64,000 nt of DNA from Podocnemis expansa. Lineage: Eukaryota; Chordata; Testudines; Podocnemididae. Below are positions 1-11,450 of this stretch, in pieces. The notes below the pieces were generated by a model. The model was not told the origin of the DNA and did not search any database. It worked only from the letters and a program-made list of their open reading frames with translations. The position numbers and the translations under genes were made by a program. Position 1 is the stretch's first letter. Every line of letters starts with the position of its first letter. Location: assembly GCA_007922195.1 (NCBI GenBank), contig ML681994.1:53810988-53874987 (forward strand). The letters are read 5' to 3'.

Positions 1-17
1 CCAAAACATCTGATCCA
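1..17 (-). CDS. RAB3IP: RAB3IP exon 11 (start only; runs off the window)
   Basis: On the minus strand an acceptor (ttttgtacag, AG at 19-18) is followed by 17 exonic bases. With the single base left over from exon 10 they read V-D-Q-M-F-W, residues 435-440. This is the expected continuation after the exon 10 residues KQQD in Rabin8. The remaining roughly 20 residues, the stop codon and the 3' UTR lie to the left of this window. The call rests on correct phase, a good polypyrimidine-AG acceptor and residue match. Confidence 0.88.
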
Positions 18-2142
18 CTGTACAAAACAGAAAAAAAAATATAAGATTACTGAAACAAAAAGTCCACCCTCATTTATTCAAGAATTTTAGCTGAGATACA
101 TAAGCCCTCTCATTTGTAAGTTTCACCTTTAGGAAACTTTTACATAAATGGTACAATTTCAACACCAATTACAAAATCCTGGAGTGGTGATGTATGATTG
201 TATTGGGGGGTAGGGGGAACAAGACATTTTTAGAGCTCCTTCAAATGACCTTTGGGAATCTGACATGTGGAAAGGCAAGAATTTAAAACATCAGCTGGCA
301 CTATCTAGTCCAGGGGTCCTACAATTATGTGCACCACTAATGCATTAAGAAAACCCTGAATTGGTACACAGAGAGGTTAAACTACTAACCCTGCTGTACC
401 TTGATTTCTGATCTGCCCATGGTCAGATATGGTTCTCCTCTCGGGAAATCTTTATGAACAATTTTAAAAGAATGACTTATTGCAACCTTATTGACATTAC
501 TGTACCTGTACCCATCATAACAAACATGGCCGTGTGGAAGTCACACATGTACTATATTTGTCAACAACTCTACTGGATGTTGTTTGCAGTAGTGTCATAG
601 TCATGGTGGTCCCAGGATATGACAAAGACAAGAGTAGAAGAGACAGACCCAAGATTTTTAGCTACACAAAGCTGAAAAAGAGCTCTGAGCAGCTTGAAAA
701 CTTGTGTGTTTTTCACCAAAAGAAGCTAGTCCAATAAACGATCTCTCACTCATATTAGCTTTCTCACTTTACCAGATGATAGAACTGAAGTTTTTCATAA
801 AGAAAATATTTCATACTAAAACTGCCCCTTAAAATCAGAAATTTCCATGAAAGTTGTAGGAGTTTTTTCCCCCCTCCAAACCACTTCTTTTTAAGCACAA
901 GTCAGTTTAAGAAATTATGAAACAAAAACTGAGCTGCTTTTTTCAGTTTATCAGTTTTCATCCCTCCCATTTCTTCTGCTTCCCTTCTTTTTCAGTGACA
1001 AAATGAAAAAAAGGGGGAGGGGGCAGAGGAAGAAGGAAAAACAAAGTTTTTGGATAATGAAAAAAGTGCTCCATTCCAAAAGAAAGGAAAGGAAAACTAA
1101 CCTGTAGGGTTTTTTTTTTTTCATACTCTTCTCCCCACCCCGTTCCACCATGCACACTTTTCCAACCAGCTCTACCGAATGTAAAGAGTAACACTTAGTC
1201 AATGGCTGAATCAGTCCACCACCATGAAAGGCGGAAGGTAGCATCGACAGGAGAGGCTCTCCCTTTAACATAGTGTCATGAAGGTGCTATACTGTGGAAA
1301 TGTGTAAGTATGTCAATGTGAGATATACTAGTTATGTAATGTAACCACTGTATCTCACACCAAGCCAGAACAACGGTGTAGACCAGCCCTTAGAATTCAC
1401 TTCCACTCATTTTATAATTTTTTAAAAAATGCACTCATCTGCAGGAGCTACCACCTTACAAAAGAAAGTCTATCTCAACAAGCAATTTAAAATAGTCAAG
1501 AAAACAAAATATTAAGATACCAAATCAGGAGACACAATTGACACACACACATATTGTTGCCCCTATGTTGAAGTTGCAATCACCATTCTTACAGTTCTAG
1601 TGGTAAGAATGGAAATAAGCAATTACTGAAAACTTCTTGAAAACCAACTCTATTGTTAGCTATGAACATTTAGCAACTGAAGCACAAGACAAAGTTTACA
1701 TTTCTTTCCGTTATGAGAGTAATGAATTGTGTAGGATGTGGGAACTACCTGTAAGATTTTATGATTATACATTCCAGCTACTGATCTGATTGTCATGTGG
1801 GTCTGCTAAATGATTACTAAGACTTAATTAAGGTACGGTTCAGTTTGTACCTAGACAGGAAAGGAGATAAATATTTTTGACAGACCTCTATTTCTGATAC
1901 TCAAAAGAGCAATGCAGGTGCCAATTCCTCTGAAATTTTACCTCCACCATTCTGGGATCAGCAATCCAGCTGGTGGGGAAAGTTTCAGCTTGTCACTTCA
2001 GGTATACTCCAAGTGAGAAGCAAAAACAGAAGTTTGCAGTGACTACAAATCCTGAGCACCTGAAGTTCAGTAGAGAGGAAGACAGAAACTCAGAAACTGC
2101 AGATGTGCAGACCAGCAATGAGGGCATCTGGATAAGGTAGAA

Positions 2143-2333
2143 TTCCAGAGGGATAGCTGTGAGAGTCTAGTCCAGCAAAAAAACCAAGGAGTCGTGTGGC
2201 ACTTCAAGACTAACAGATTTATTTTTCGCATGAGCTTTCGTGGGAGAAAATCCCACTTTGTCAGATGCTTCGAAGATGGGTGAACGGCATTTATTTTCAT
2301 TCCATTCTGTAAGTTCACCCATCTTCGAAGCAT
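2143..2333 (+). repeat. Palindromic (foldback) MITE-like element, first arm and start of second arm
   Basis: The element begins with its typical head (ttccagagggatagctg), followed by the core 'gtggcacttcaagactaac...gcatgagctttcgtgggag...cagatgcttcgaagatgggtg'. After a short spacer the sequence folds back: cacccatcttcgaagcat at 2316-2333 is the reverse complement of the end of the first arm. The second arm then runs into the N gap. Copies at 44149-44651 and 38725-38974 show the complete arrangement. Confidence 0.85.
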
Positions 2334-2733
2334 NNNNNNNNNNNNNNNNNNNNNNNNNNNNNNNNNNNNNNNNNNNNNNNNNNNNNNNNNNNNNNNNNNN
2401 NNNNNNNNNNNNNNNNNNNNNNNNNNNNNNNNNNNNNNNNNNNNNNNNNNNNNNNNNNNNNNNNNNNNNNNNNNNNNNNNNNNNNNNNNNNNNNNNNNNN
2501 NNNNNNNNNNNNNNNNNNNNNNNNNNNNNNNNNNNNNNNNNNNNNNNNNNNNNNNNNNNNNNNNNNNNNNNNNNNNNNNNNNNNNNNNNNNNNNNNNNNN
2601 NNNNNNNNNNNNNNNNNNNNNNNNNNNNNNNNNNNNNNNNNNNNNNNNNNNNNNNNNNNNNNNNNNNNNNNNNNNNNNNNNNNNNNNNNNNNNNNNNNNN
2701 NNNNNNNNNNNNNNNNNNNNNNNNNNNNNNNNN
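2334..2733. other. Assembly gap of 400 N
   Basis: Exactly 400 consecutive N, so probably an estimated or placeholder gap. It opens 18 bases into the second arm of a palindromic element, which is a plausible cause of the assembly break. Any reading frame spanning it is artificial. Confidence 0.99.
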
Positions 2734-4086
2734 ATTCTATAAATATAAATCTTTTTCTTTTTTTGTCACTGTTTCCTTTTGTTGTGTTGTTCCCCCCCCC
2801 CCCCCCCGCTTCTCCCTGGATAAGATAGGCCTACCTAAAATTTACGTAAGTCAGATGCATGTAGATTTGTCTTGAAAATGCTTTTTCTTTTAATGCTTTA
2901 ATCCTGCTGTTAAGATTGAACAGTACTTTGCTTTGAACAGGCAGTTTTGTATCTTCTCACATTGGCCACGGCTCCCAAAGGTAAGATCACTAGGGCTCAA
3001 ACCTAGTCAGGATGCTGAGAAATCACAGCTGACACATCAGGCACTGTGCCATACGAACAATTCTGAAGGTGGTAAAATTCCAGGATTCCACCCTGAGAGA
3101 GACGCCTCACCTGAAAGGGTGCGCTCACTCAGAGACCAAGGTTGGTCAAAAGTGCAGACAGTCCCGAATCGTGACAATAATACTTCATTCCTCTTTGAAA
3201 AATGTCATTCGCTTCAAATGTGTTCGGCAAAACTTAACAGTGAGAGCATTTTTTAAAGTAATCAGTGGAATTTACTAGGAGATACAGCACATATTTCAAT
3301 AAGTCTGGATATCTTTCAAAGGGATATGTTCTAATTCTGTCACAAATTATTGGTCTGGAGGCACACACTGCTGGCTGATATATGACACCTGTGCTATTCA
3401 TCTCAGACTAGATCATCATCATTGTCCCTCAACAAAAAAAAAAAATAAAAAGAAAAAAGAACACTTTGCTAGGCCAGTGCACTTAAAAATGAAGCTCAAC
3501 GCTCACCCCAGGAAGCAGTAAGTTTGCAAAATCTTTCTAAAATTTTATGAACTGAGTAACCTATAATGTGGACTGGAGTGTCTTCATAACCAGCTCTATG
3601 TATCCATTTTACTGGAATTGAACAGGACAGCTGAGCTGCCCTCCTAGTTAATTGAGATAGGAGCTTGGATAGAGAGCTAGCTGTCCAAAGATGAGTCCAA
3701 ACAAGAATGAAATCAGCAGGTCAAGAGAAATAGCCTGAGGAAATGACAGCAGCATCTGCTTCTTTTATTGGAGAGTTCTCCCACTGCCAGTCATTTACAC
3801 TGTAAACTGGAGGTCTAAGCAGGCTGCTTCATGATGTCCTGGCAGCAGCAACAAAAAGCTTATTTTTCATCTGCATTTGGCTATGAGATTACAATCATCT
3901 TCTCTTACATATTTTTACAGGCAGAGCTCAGAGCAACCATTGTTTATGCCAATACCGTATGACCTAATACAATGACTAGTATATAGGTACCAGCACAAGA
4001 TCCTTCTGTAATGTCACATCACTATTACTGTACATAAATGGATATTTTATGTGATGCACAGATGCAAACTACAGTTTTCCACTTAC

Positions 4087-4156
4087 CATCTTGTTGCTTC
4101 ACAAGTCCTTGTTGGATATACCGAATGTATGTAAAGAAGTTACAAACAGAAGTGAT
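4087..4156 (-). CDS. RAB3IP: RAB3IP exon 10
   Basis: A 70-bp exon preceded by tttag (AG at 4158-4157) and followed by the donor gtaagt at 4086. It reads [20 protein letters not shown] then QQD, residues 412-434, plus one base of codon 435. It continues exon 9 without a phase break. It encodes part of the conserved C-terminal region of Rabin8, downstream of the catalytic coiled coil, which family knowledge links to regulation and partner binding, including Rab11. Confidence 0.93.
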
Positions 4157-4266
4157 CTAAACAAATGTAAATATATATATATATATGGTTATTCTCACAT
4201 GTCACATATCTGTATGGAAACATAGCGAGAGCTCAAAATGAAATCAATTGAAAGGTAGTTACTCAC
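4157..4266 (-). other. RAB3IP: RAB3IP intron 9 (110 bp)
   Basis: The shortest intron of the gene. Donor gtgagt at 4266, acceptor AG at 4158-4157. It holds an (AT)n stretch on the exon 10 side (about 4170-4186). No mobile element is present, unlike most other introns here. Confidence 0.88.
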
Positions 4267-4366
4267 CCTATATCGGCAAAAAGGAGAAATATAGTAATAG
4301 CTGCTTGAGTCCCCTAACTTGATTCTATGCTTGCATGATTTACTTTGTCCACTGAGAGCACATTTT
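4267..4366 (-). CDS. RAB3IP: RAB3IP exon 9
   Basis: A 100-bp exon with acceptor atttttcag (AG at 4368-4367) and donor gtgagt at 4266. The first base completes codon 378 from exon 8. It then reads [20 protein letters not shown] followed by [13 protein letters not shown], residues 379-411. This is the most recognisable C-terminal block of Rabin8, with several cysteines and a tyrosine run. Everything in the same open frame beyond CRYR (VSNYL...) is intron read-through and not protein. Confidence 0.95.
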
Positions 4367-5719
4367 CTGAAAAATATAAGTTTGTGCTTATTTTGCTTTA
4401 AATGGCATTTCAGAAACTCAACCAGTTGCAAGTTTTAAGATACAAGATGCTATTTTAATTGCCTTAAAGGAAAACATAGTAAAAAAAGGAAAATATAGTA
4501 AAAACTTCTTGAACTCTCCTTCTAGCCTCTTGATTTGTAGTTTACAATTATTACTCTATTTTGTCAACTATAGTTGTTTACAATGACTATTTTGTTTTTA
4601 CACTGGCACCCCCCCCTTTTTTTGTTTTTACACACATTGAATTTAACATCTTCTTTAAGACCCTCAAGGCAGAAGCTGAGTAAGATTGATCATTCTTGGT
4701 CATATTTTCCGACATTCAATACAATTTCAACTTGGCTGACTTTAACTTGAAACAATGAGCCAGGCATTAGTCCAATACAGTTCCTCGTCTGTGGAATACA
4801 CCATTATATTTTCAACTGATTTCAATTATTTCATAATTGCCTAAGAATTGTGCATGCTGTTGCATTTATTTGTCCTAAAGAAAGCACTGACATGGTTACA
4901 TCAGTTGTTTTACAGCTGAAGCTGGAAACATTTGTGCAAGATGTATTTTTATAAGGTTATTTTTGCATTTAAGCTGAAGTTTATATTGCCCTTTGTATTC
5001 AAGGTCCTATAAAAATCCTGAATAGAGGGACTGAAGTGAAAACCTGACAGTGATATTTTGGGCTGCCTTACAGAAAACCAAGGTTAAATGGCTCAGCCTA
5101 TTTTAAACCCCTGCTGTTTGTATGCATCTGAGTATAAATATGCTAGCAGATATAATGCATTCAGTCACAAGGGAAGTGTCATATTAATAAATGGTGAGCC
5201 ACATAATCAAGGAAAGGCATTAAGTTTAAAGGAATTTTCACCTACATTCCTTAGCAACAGAAAAAAGTATTTACAATTTGGAATAATTCTCCTTCAACTT
5301 TATCTGATGGAAAAAATAACTGTTGCTACAATAAAAGCTTGATATATGTACCTAGAATAGTGGTTTAAGATTTTCTGTAGCATCCACCTGCATAGTAACT
5401 GTGCATCTCTCAGGTAAATTATGGCAAGCTGTTCAACAGACTTGAGAATTTTTTTGTTCTTCTCTCTTCTGGTTTAACACTACCCAAAATCAAGAGGGGC
5501 AAGAACCACACTTTTCAAAAATGAAACAAAAGCAACAAAAAAGCACAATAGATAAAATTTTGTGTTGTGCTTATCTGAAAGCACACATTCAGTGTTCATC
5601 AGACTAGTCAATCTCAATTGTGAAAAAACTTTTAGGGAGAGGAAGAAAAACTTCAAAACTTTGAAATTTTCTCTTATTACATCCTTATGGTCATACAAGT
5701 TCTTTTAAGATGCTAAAAA

Positions 5720-6578
5720 GGGCTGTTTAGTAAAATAATTACAATTAATTCCAAGATTTAAAAGCAGCTGTGATTAATCACAGTTTTAATCCCATTGTTA
5801 AAAAATATTCAAATACCAATTTATATTTGTTATAAATATTTTTGGAAATTTTCTATCTTTTCAAATATATTGATTTCAATTATAATATAGAATACAAAGT
5901 GTGCAGCGCTCACATTATATTATTTTTATTATAAATATTTCCACTGTAAAAAAGAAACAAAAGAAAGAAAATTTTGCAGTTCACCTCATACAAGTTCACT
6001 CAGTCCTACTTCGTGTTCGGCCAATCACCAAGACAAACAAAATAATGCTGCCCACTTCTTGTTTACAATGTCACCTTAAAATGAGAACAGGTGTTTGCAT
6101 GACACTGTTGTACCTGATGTTGCAAGGCGCTTACATGCCAGGTGCACTAAACAGTTGTAAGCTCCCTTAATACTTTGACATATAAGTGCTATGGTTTTAC
6201 ACAGTTTTGGTATTATGTGCAATTATGTTAAAAAGTAATAATTCAACATTTCTACATTGCACATTTATGATAGAGATTTCTCTACTGTACCTGTATGAAG
6301 TAAACTGAAAAATTATTCCTTTGTTTCTTTTACACAGTGGAAATATTTGTAATAAAAATAATATAATGTAAGTTCTGTACACTTTGCATTCTGTGTTGTA
6401 GTTGAAATCAATATATTTGAAAATGGAGAAAAACATGCAAAAACATTTGTAACTTTTAAATTGGTATTCCATTATTGTTTAACACTGAAATTAAAACTGC
6501 AGTTAAATCAAGACTAGTTTTTAAATGTTGTTGATTTGTTCTGTGTTAATCTCATGCATTAACTACAATTGACAGGCC
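5720..6578. mobile_element. DNA element remnant with long (about 250-300 bp) terminal inverted repeats
   Basis: The left part (5720-6000) and right part (6300-6578) are inverted copies. For example tttcaaatatattgatttca and the block 'acaaagtgt.cag...ttatattatttttattaya.atatttccactgt' recur as reverse complements. The outer ends pair as agggctgt(t) and gacaggcc. The central 300 bp (tgctgcccacttcttgtttacaatgtcacc and onward) is unique to the interior. It resembles non-autonomous elements I know from many vertebrate genomes, but I cannot name the family, and no clean target duplication is visible. The small open frames inside are not genes. Confidence 0.75.
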
Positions 6579-8095
6579 AACTAACAATAATTTAGTTGCT
6601 CAAAGAAATGCTTTACAACCAAGACAAACCACTGTGACATGCATCTCGCTGACAGAAATAAGAGCTAGCCTCTGATGATGATACAATACGCCAAGTCACA
6701 TGAAAGAAGAGCACTACAATTCTTTTAAACCAGTAAAAATGGTCATTTAACATTACTACACACAGAGAAAACAGTTCAGTTGTGTTATTTAATATTTCAT
6801 GTGATGGCCTTTAAAATTATCTGGACTTTTTCCAATCTAGGACAAGTTTTCACTAAAGATTATAAACTAAATGAAACCTTCAGAGCATTCAGGCAGGCAT
6901 TCTGACAGGCTAAATTACCTTTCTGGAGACTTAATGTCATGTACTGTACATACTATTTTAATCTTAATGACCTATTTAACAAACAAACAAACACACACCC
7001 TTCTATGTCCCTTTTTTGTTTTAACAAAACCAAAACCATCAGTATTGCCTAAAGATAATCAATCAGCTAGGATTACCTATTTAAATCATAATCTGATGGG
7101 AAGTGCTCCATGCCAAAATTATTATTAAACCCAGAACTGGTCAGAAAATGAAATTCTTATCCCACTGGAAATTCTGACACTTCAGAATGTGTTTTTGTTC
7201 CAAAATATTAAATATGGATATAAAATATGAAATGTGTAATGAGAGAGAAATCAATATGAAACATTTTATTCCATGACTACATGAAGGGTAGGAGATGGAA
7301 GTGCAGAACAGAATGAATGAGTAGTACTCATTAAGTACTGCCCCCAGAACAGGGAAGGAGTGGGAGGGAGTTAAGACAGTGACAGAGGGAGGTTCTTTTC
7401 ATACACAGGTTGTTGAGTAGAACCTGTGATATGCCCCACCAGGACTGCAATAAAGAGAGAGAGAGCTTGATTACCTCCACAGGATTCAAATAATTGTTCC
7501 CACAAGGTATTCTCAGCACTAAGCAGCGTGTATTCCATACCACATGCCACTGAAGTAAATATCACACCAGCAATTAAGCTGGCATGATGGAAACCCATGA
7601 TTTGTGAGCTTGTCTTGTGACCCATGGTTACAAAGATATAGTTATGACAAAGGAAGTAAGTTGATGTTTAGGAATATGCAAACCCTTAACGATTTTGGAG
7701 TTCTGCAGGGTTTAAATAAATAATGAGTTTGTGACTCTTCTCATTACTTTAAACAACTTCACTGAAGGAAGATTCAAAATACACATTTTTTGGTGTGATC
7801 ACAGTATTTTGCTTTCTTCCACTATTTTAAAATGAGAAAATAGCAAAACAAAATGCAAAAATCCTACATTAAATATGGTATGAGAAACCATAACTATTTT
7901 TGTTATTTTTTTAAACATAGAAGTAGGGCTGGCTAAAAGATTTCTGACAGAAGTTTCCCCATCAGACAATGCAATTTTGTCAAAACAAAACATTTTGTGG
8001 GAACATGTTAATTTGACAAACTGAAAAGAGAAGACTATTTGGATTATCCAGCCAGGAAGCTCAACATTCACTTCAACAATTCTGACACTCTAAAT

Positions 8096-8272
8096 CAGTG
8101 GTTCTCCACCTTTGGAGGTTGCGACACATTTGCTAGCATACTGCGACCCTACAGGACACACTGGTCCACATGTCCCAGACCAACTCCAGCCATCGCCCCA
8201 GCTCACCACAACATACTTACCACTTTGTGTTGATGCAGTTATCTGTTCTCACACAGTGGTTGATAACCACTG
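8096..8272. mobile_element. hAT-type MITE, 177 bp
   Basis: The ends are cagtggttctccacc and ggttgataaccactg, the Charlie/MER5-like terminal inverted repeat. It is flanked by 8-bp duplications ctctaaat (8088-8095) and ctctatat (8273-8280), 7 of 8 identical, as expected for hAT insertion. It has no coding capacity. A sibling of identical length lies at 32375-32551. Confidence 0.88.
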
Positions 8273-8330
8273 CTCTATATAGATAGGAAAGATTTTAGAG
8301 ACTTTCTTCTACACATCTACTGCCAAAGCC

Positions 8331-8850
8331 TTGTTCCAATGGCTCAGCCATCCCTTACCCCACTTGTTGCAGCCTTCTCTTCAGATTCCCAACTCACAAC
8401 TTGCTTCAGTCTGCTCCCATTCTATCCAGAACTGCAAAAAGAATCTTCATCTCCTGCTACTCATTCCATGCCATCTCCTCTTTTCAATCTCTCCCTGCAC
8501 CAACTTGAAACAAATCCTTATTTCAACTCTGCCCTCACATCTTTGTCTTTGATGCCTTGGCTCCTTGCTGTCCTTCCAAGCTCCTTCAAATACTTCCTTT
8601 GTCTTGGCTCCAGACCTTTTTCATACTGCTTCCTATACTTGAAACACTGGCATACATCAAGCACTTTGCACTCTATTTCTTTCTACTAACTTCTTTCATG
8701 AAACCCTCAAATGGTGTCCATATTCAAATATTCTTGGAATTGTGCTTATTGCATGTAACTTGCCTATCTGATGCGAGATCAAACACTCTTAAGGAAAAGG
8801 ATCTTGTAAGAATTTTATTTGTGTGTAAGTGTAGACAGTGCTTTAGAGCA
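8331..8850 (+). repeat. Possible old LINE (L2/CR1-like) 3' remnant
   Basis: A C/T-rich tract (many cttct, ctccc and cttgc words) with open frames of about 70-116 codons and no start context or codon bias. The style resembles the 3' part of degraded L2-type LINEs in vertebrates. This is family resemblance only, with no diagnostic tail seen. Confidence 0.3.
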
Positions 8851-9322
8851 CAAAAAAGCAATATGGAAAAAAAAAAACCTGAATCCTTAAGTTGATGACT
8901 GGATCACTGTACTGAATTAACTATTACTCTTCATTATGCACCTTAAGTGAAGTATCAAAAGATCATGCAATTCCTCTGACAGACTTTTTCTGCAGGGTTA
9001 TTCTGCTTGTGTTTTACATGTGTGAGGAGGAGGACGATAATGATTCATCTTACCTATCACGGACCAGGATACCATTGCATTAGGCATTGTACGGGGGGGA
9101 GGGGGGGAGGAAAAAACCACCAATGGGCTCTGTCCTCATTTATTTTCCTCCTAGGGAAGTTGTTCAGCGTGGTATTCTAGATGCAGAGGCCGTATACAAG
9201 AGGTCAAGAAATAGGGTCATGTAACAGTTAGAACAGTTCCATCAAACTAAGAATTATGCAAATACCAGATGAAAAATATTGTCTGTCTCTCTCATATGAC
9301 TAACATATTTGGTTTAACATAC

Positions 9323-9435
9323 TTTGGTCCCCCACATTCAACTGCGGAAGCTTTCACAAAACGAACAGGTTGCAGGCCAACCGGTTCAATGCTCAGGGTG
9401 TTGTTTTCAACAGCCTCCAGAACAGCTGAAGCCAA
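9323..9435 (-). CDS. RAB3IP: RAB3IP exon 8
   Basis: A 113-bp exon with acceptor tttttgtag (AG at 9437-9436) and donor gtatgt at 9322. It reads [20 protein letters not shown] then [17 protein letters not shown], residues 341-377, plus two bases of codon 378 that exon 9 completes to lysine. It belongs to the conserved C-terminal half of Rabin8. Phase and residues agree with both neighbours. Confidence 0.94.
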
Positions 9436-10677
9436 CTACAAAAAGAGAACAAAGAAAGCAATTAGAAGTAATTTGACATTAACTGTTCCATTAAATTAGG
9501 ATGAAGTTTACATCTGAATAAATATCATTTAATCAAAGCAAGTTCTAACAATGCAAATTCAACTCACCAGACATGTAAACTGAATTAATGATAAGTTAAA
9601 GATCTGCCCTGTATAATAATGTAAATAAAACCAAAAGGTCCTAACTCCAAGACACCTCTCCAAAAAACTCTGCTCTTCAAGCTGTGAGGTAACTGCATTT
9701 AGAAGTCTAAGGGTTTTGGGGCTCACCCCCCCCCCAGTACATATTTGAAACTATCTGCTCTCCATTTTTCTATACAATGGATAGGCAAATTTGGGGGAAA
9801 GGAATGAGGTAAGTATGAAGAGATTAACAGTGAAAAATAATAGATAGGGTAGGATAGGCCCTTCAGCTTAGGTTTGAGCTGACAGATAAGGGGGAGCCAG
9901 TGGAGGGATGATGTGGTCAAAATGACAAGCTAGAAAAATATTTACAGCAATGATTGAAAATTCAAAACGCAGAAAAGTCAGTGAAGGTAAAATTGACACA
10001 ATTGTTTTAATCTAAATATCAGCTAAGTTCCCAACTCTTTCATCTTCCTCTGAGACCATCCCCAGGCCAATGTCCTCTGTTTAAGGCTTTCTTCCACAAA
10101 GAAAGTAGACAGCGCCAAAGCCCAAGGTTGCCTGTTCTGAAGTCTGACCTTCTCTGCTGCTCTGATAGACTGGGAGCGGAGGAGGAGATATGGTCTGATG
10201 AGGAAAGGGCATCATGGCCTCTATGATATAGAGGTATAAGTAAGAGAGATTGTCCATATGCTATGTCCTTCCTAAAAGGCCCCCAGTAAGACAGAAGAAG
10301 CACACACAACCATCACCAATCCCCAATACTTGAGGACCCTGGAATTTGAAGGAGGGAAGGGGAGAGAATAAGAGCCTCTACTTGAAAGGGTCATTGGCAA
10401 ATAGCAAGAGAACTGTAGGTTAGTACTGGATACAATGACAGACAGAGATGGGGAATCTGTACAACATCTCATCACTAAGTTAGGCTTCAGCTCTTCACCT
10501 TGACTAGTGCTGGTTTTTTAATAATGAGCAAATAACTAAATATTATGTTGCTATGTGAAGAAATCAATTTTAAAGCATTCAGGTATTGGATAAAACATGT
10601 GGAAATAAATCTTCCATAAATACCTAAGCATATTACATACAGACAGTATCAACATTTAGAGTGAATAAATCTGTTAC
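9436..10677 (-). other. RAB3IP: RAB3IP intron 7 (1.2 kb)
   Basis: Donor gtaaca at 10677, acceptor AG at 9437-9436. AT-rich with a poly-C tract at 9727-9735. No element, RNA gene or additional exon recognised. Confidence 0.75.
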
Positions 10678-10806
10678 CTCACTTTTTGAGAAAGTTAAAC
10701 ATGGAAAGATATCTTCCTGATAGATTTTGTCTAAGAAAGGGCATGTTCTATCCATAGTTGGCTCATCTTTCCAGGATCTGAATTCATTATACAGAGATAA
10801 GTCAGC
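10678..10806 (-). CDS. RAB3IP: RAB3IP exon 7
   Basis: A 129-bp (43-codon) exon with acceptor ctttgttag (AG at 10808-10807) and donor gtaaca at 10677. It begins and ends in phase 0 and reads [20 protein letters not shown] then [23 protein letters not shown], residues 298-340. It follows the DCKE end of exon 6 as in Rabin8. It was too short and too internally placed to show as an open frame from a start codon, so it was found by reading the splice sites. Confidence 0.95.
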
Positions 10807-11194
10807 CTAACAAAGAAACCCAGAAAGATCCTATTAAAACACCACACTAAAAAATTGCATTGTATTGACAAATTATCTGATTACAGCAAATTGTGGTAAA
10901 TTTGACCAGTGTACAAAACCTGCATTTCAATCAAGAAACTTTAGAAAATACCAATAACACAATCACACATGCTTCTAAAGTGCTAGCAGCTGCACTTTAA
11001 TCATACCTTTATTTTTTCTCTCTGCTTTGCCTAAGAATAGAGAAATAAGCAACCTAAGTTGCATTTGTTCGTATTTCTTGACTTACTGCAGTAACAGGGC
11101 ACTGAGACATTAAAAAAAAATAAGAGTGAATCAGCAGTCACTGAGGTCTTGAAGTCAGGATAGTCTTGGCAACACTCATGCAACTGTTCGATTG

Positions 11195-11310
11195 GAAAAA
11201 CAAACAAGGAGTCCTGTGGCACTTTTAAAGATTAACATATTTGTTTATCTCATGGAGCTTTTGTGGGAGAAATCTCACTTTGCCAAATGCTTAAAAATGG
11301 AAAACTTACA
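11195..11310 (+). repeat. Palindromic-element fragment (single arm, no head)
   Basis: Contains aaacaaacaaggagtcctgt, ggcactttt-aaagattaaca, catggagcttttgtgggaga and tgccaaatgctta, i.e. one arm of the family seen at 44149-44651, with about 15% changes. The head and the second arm are missing. Confidence 0.8.
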
Positions 11311-11384
11311 GCATGGGAGGATAAAATATTTTATTTTTAATTTTATTTTTTATTTCCCTCTCATACCATATGTCTTCCTATAGG

Positions 11385-11450
11385 TTTGTGCAGTGTCTAC
11401 CACCATAGGGCCCAAACACACTACCGTCATAAAATAAATGAAGATTTATG
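11385..11450 (+). repeat. Possible CR1/L2-like LINE 3' tail
   Basis: The segment tttgtgcagtgtctaccacc, atagggccca and cataaaataaatgaa resembles the conserved 3' terminal sequence (gtacagtgcctagcacaat) of vertebrate LINEs and LINE-tailed SINEs. Too short to assign a family. Confidence 0.45.

Larger units (their letters stand above)
18..4086 (-). other. RAB3IP: RAB3IP intron 10 with repeats and an assembly gap
   Basis: Intron bounded by the donor GT at 4086-4085 (gatg|gtaagt) and the acceptor AG at 19-18. It is AT-rich and holds an arm of a palindromic element (from 2143), a 400-base gap (2334-2733), a poly-C run near 2791-2807 and an A-rich run near 3434-3460. I see no exon, RNA gene or other element in the rest. 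Confidence 0.8.
4367..9322 (-). other. RAB3IP: RAB3IP intron 8 (about 5 kb)
   Basis: An AT-rich intron between donor GT at 9322-9321 and acceptor AG at 4368-4367. It holds a long-inverted-repeat DNA element (5720-6578), a 177-bp hAT MITE (8096-8272) and a possible LINE-derived tract (8331-8850). The segments 4370-5715, 6580-8090 and 8850-9320 show no recognisable gene, only AT-rich unique-looking sequence and short homopolymers. Confidence 0.8.

Noticed and set aside
2240..2875. 211-codon open frame
   Set aside because: Most of it is translated N gap; the rest is palindromic repeat and intron.
8331..8895. Overlapping frames of 73-116 codons
   Set aside because: Leucine/serine/proline-rich translation of a pyrimidine-rich, probably LINE-derived tract; no splice sites or known domain.
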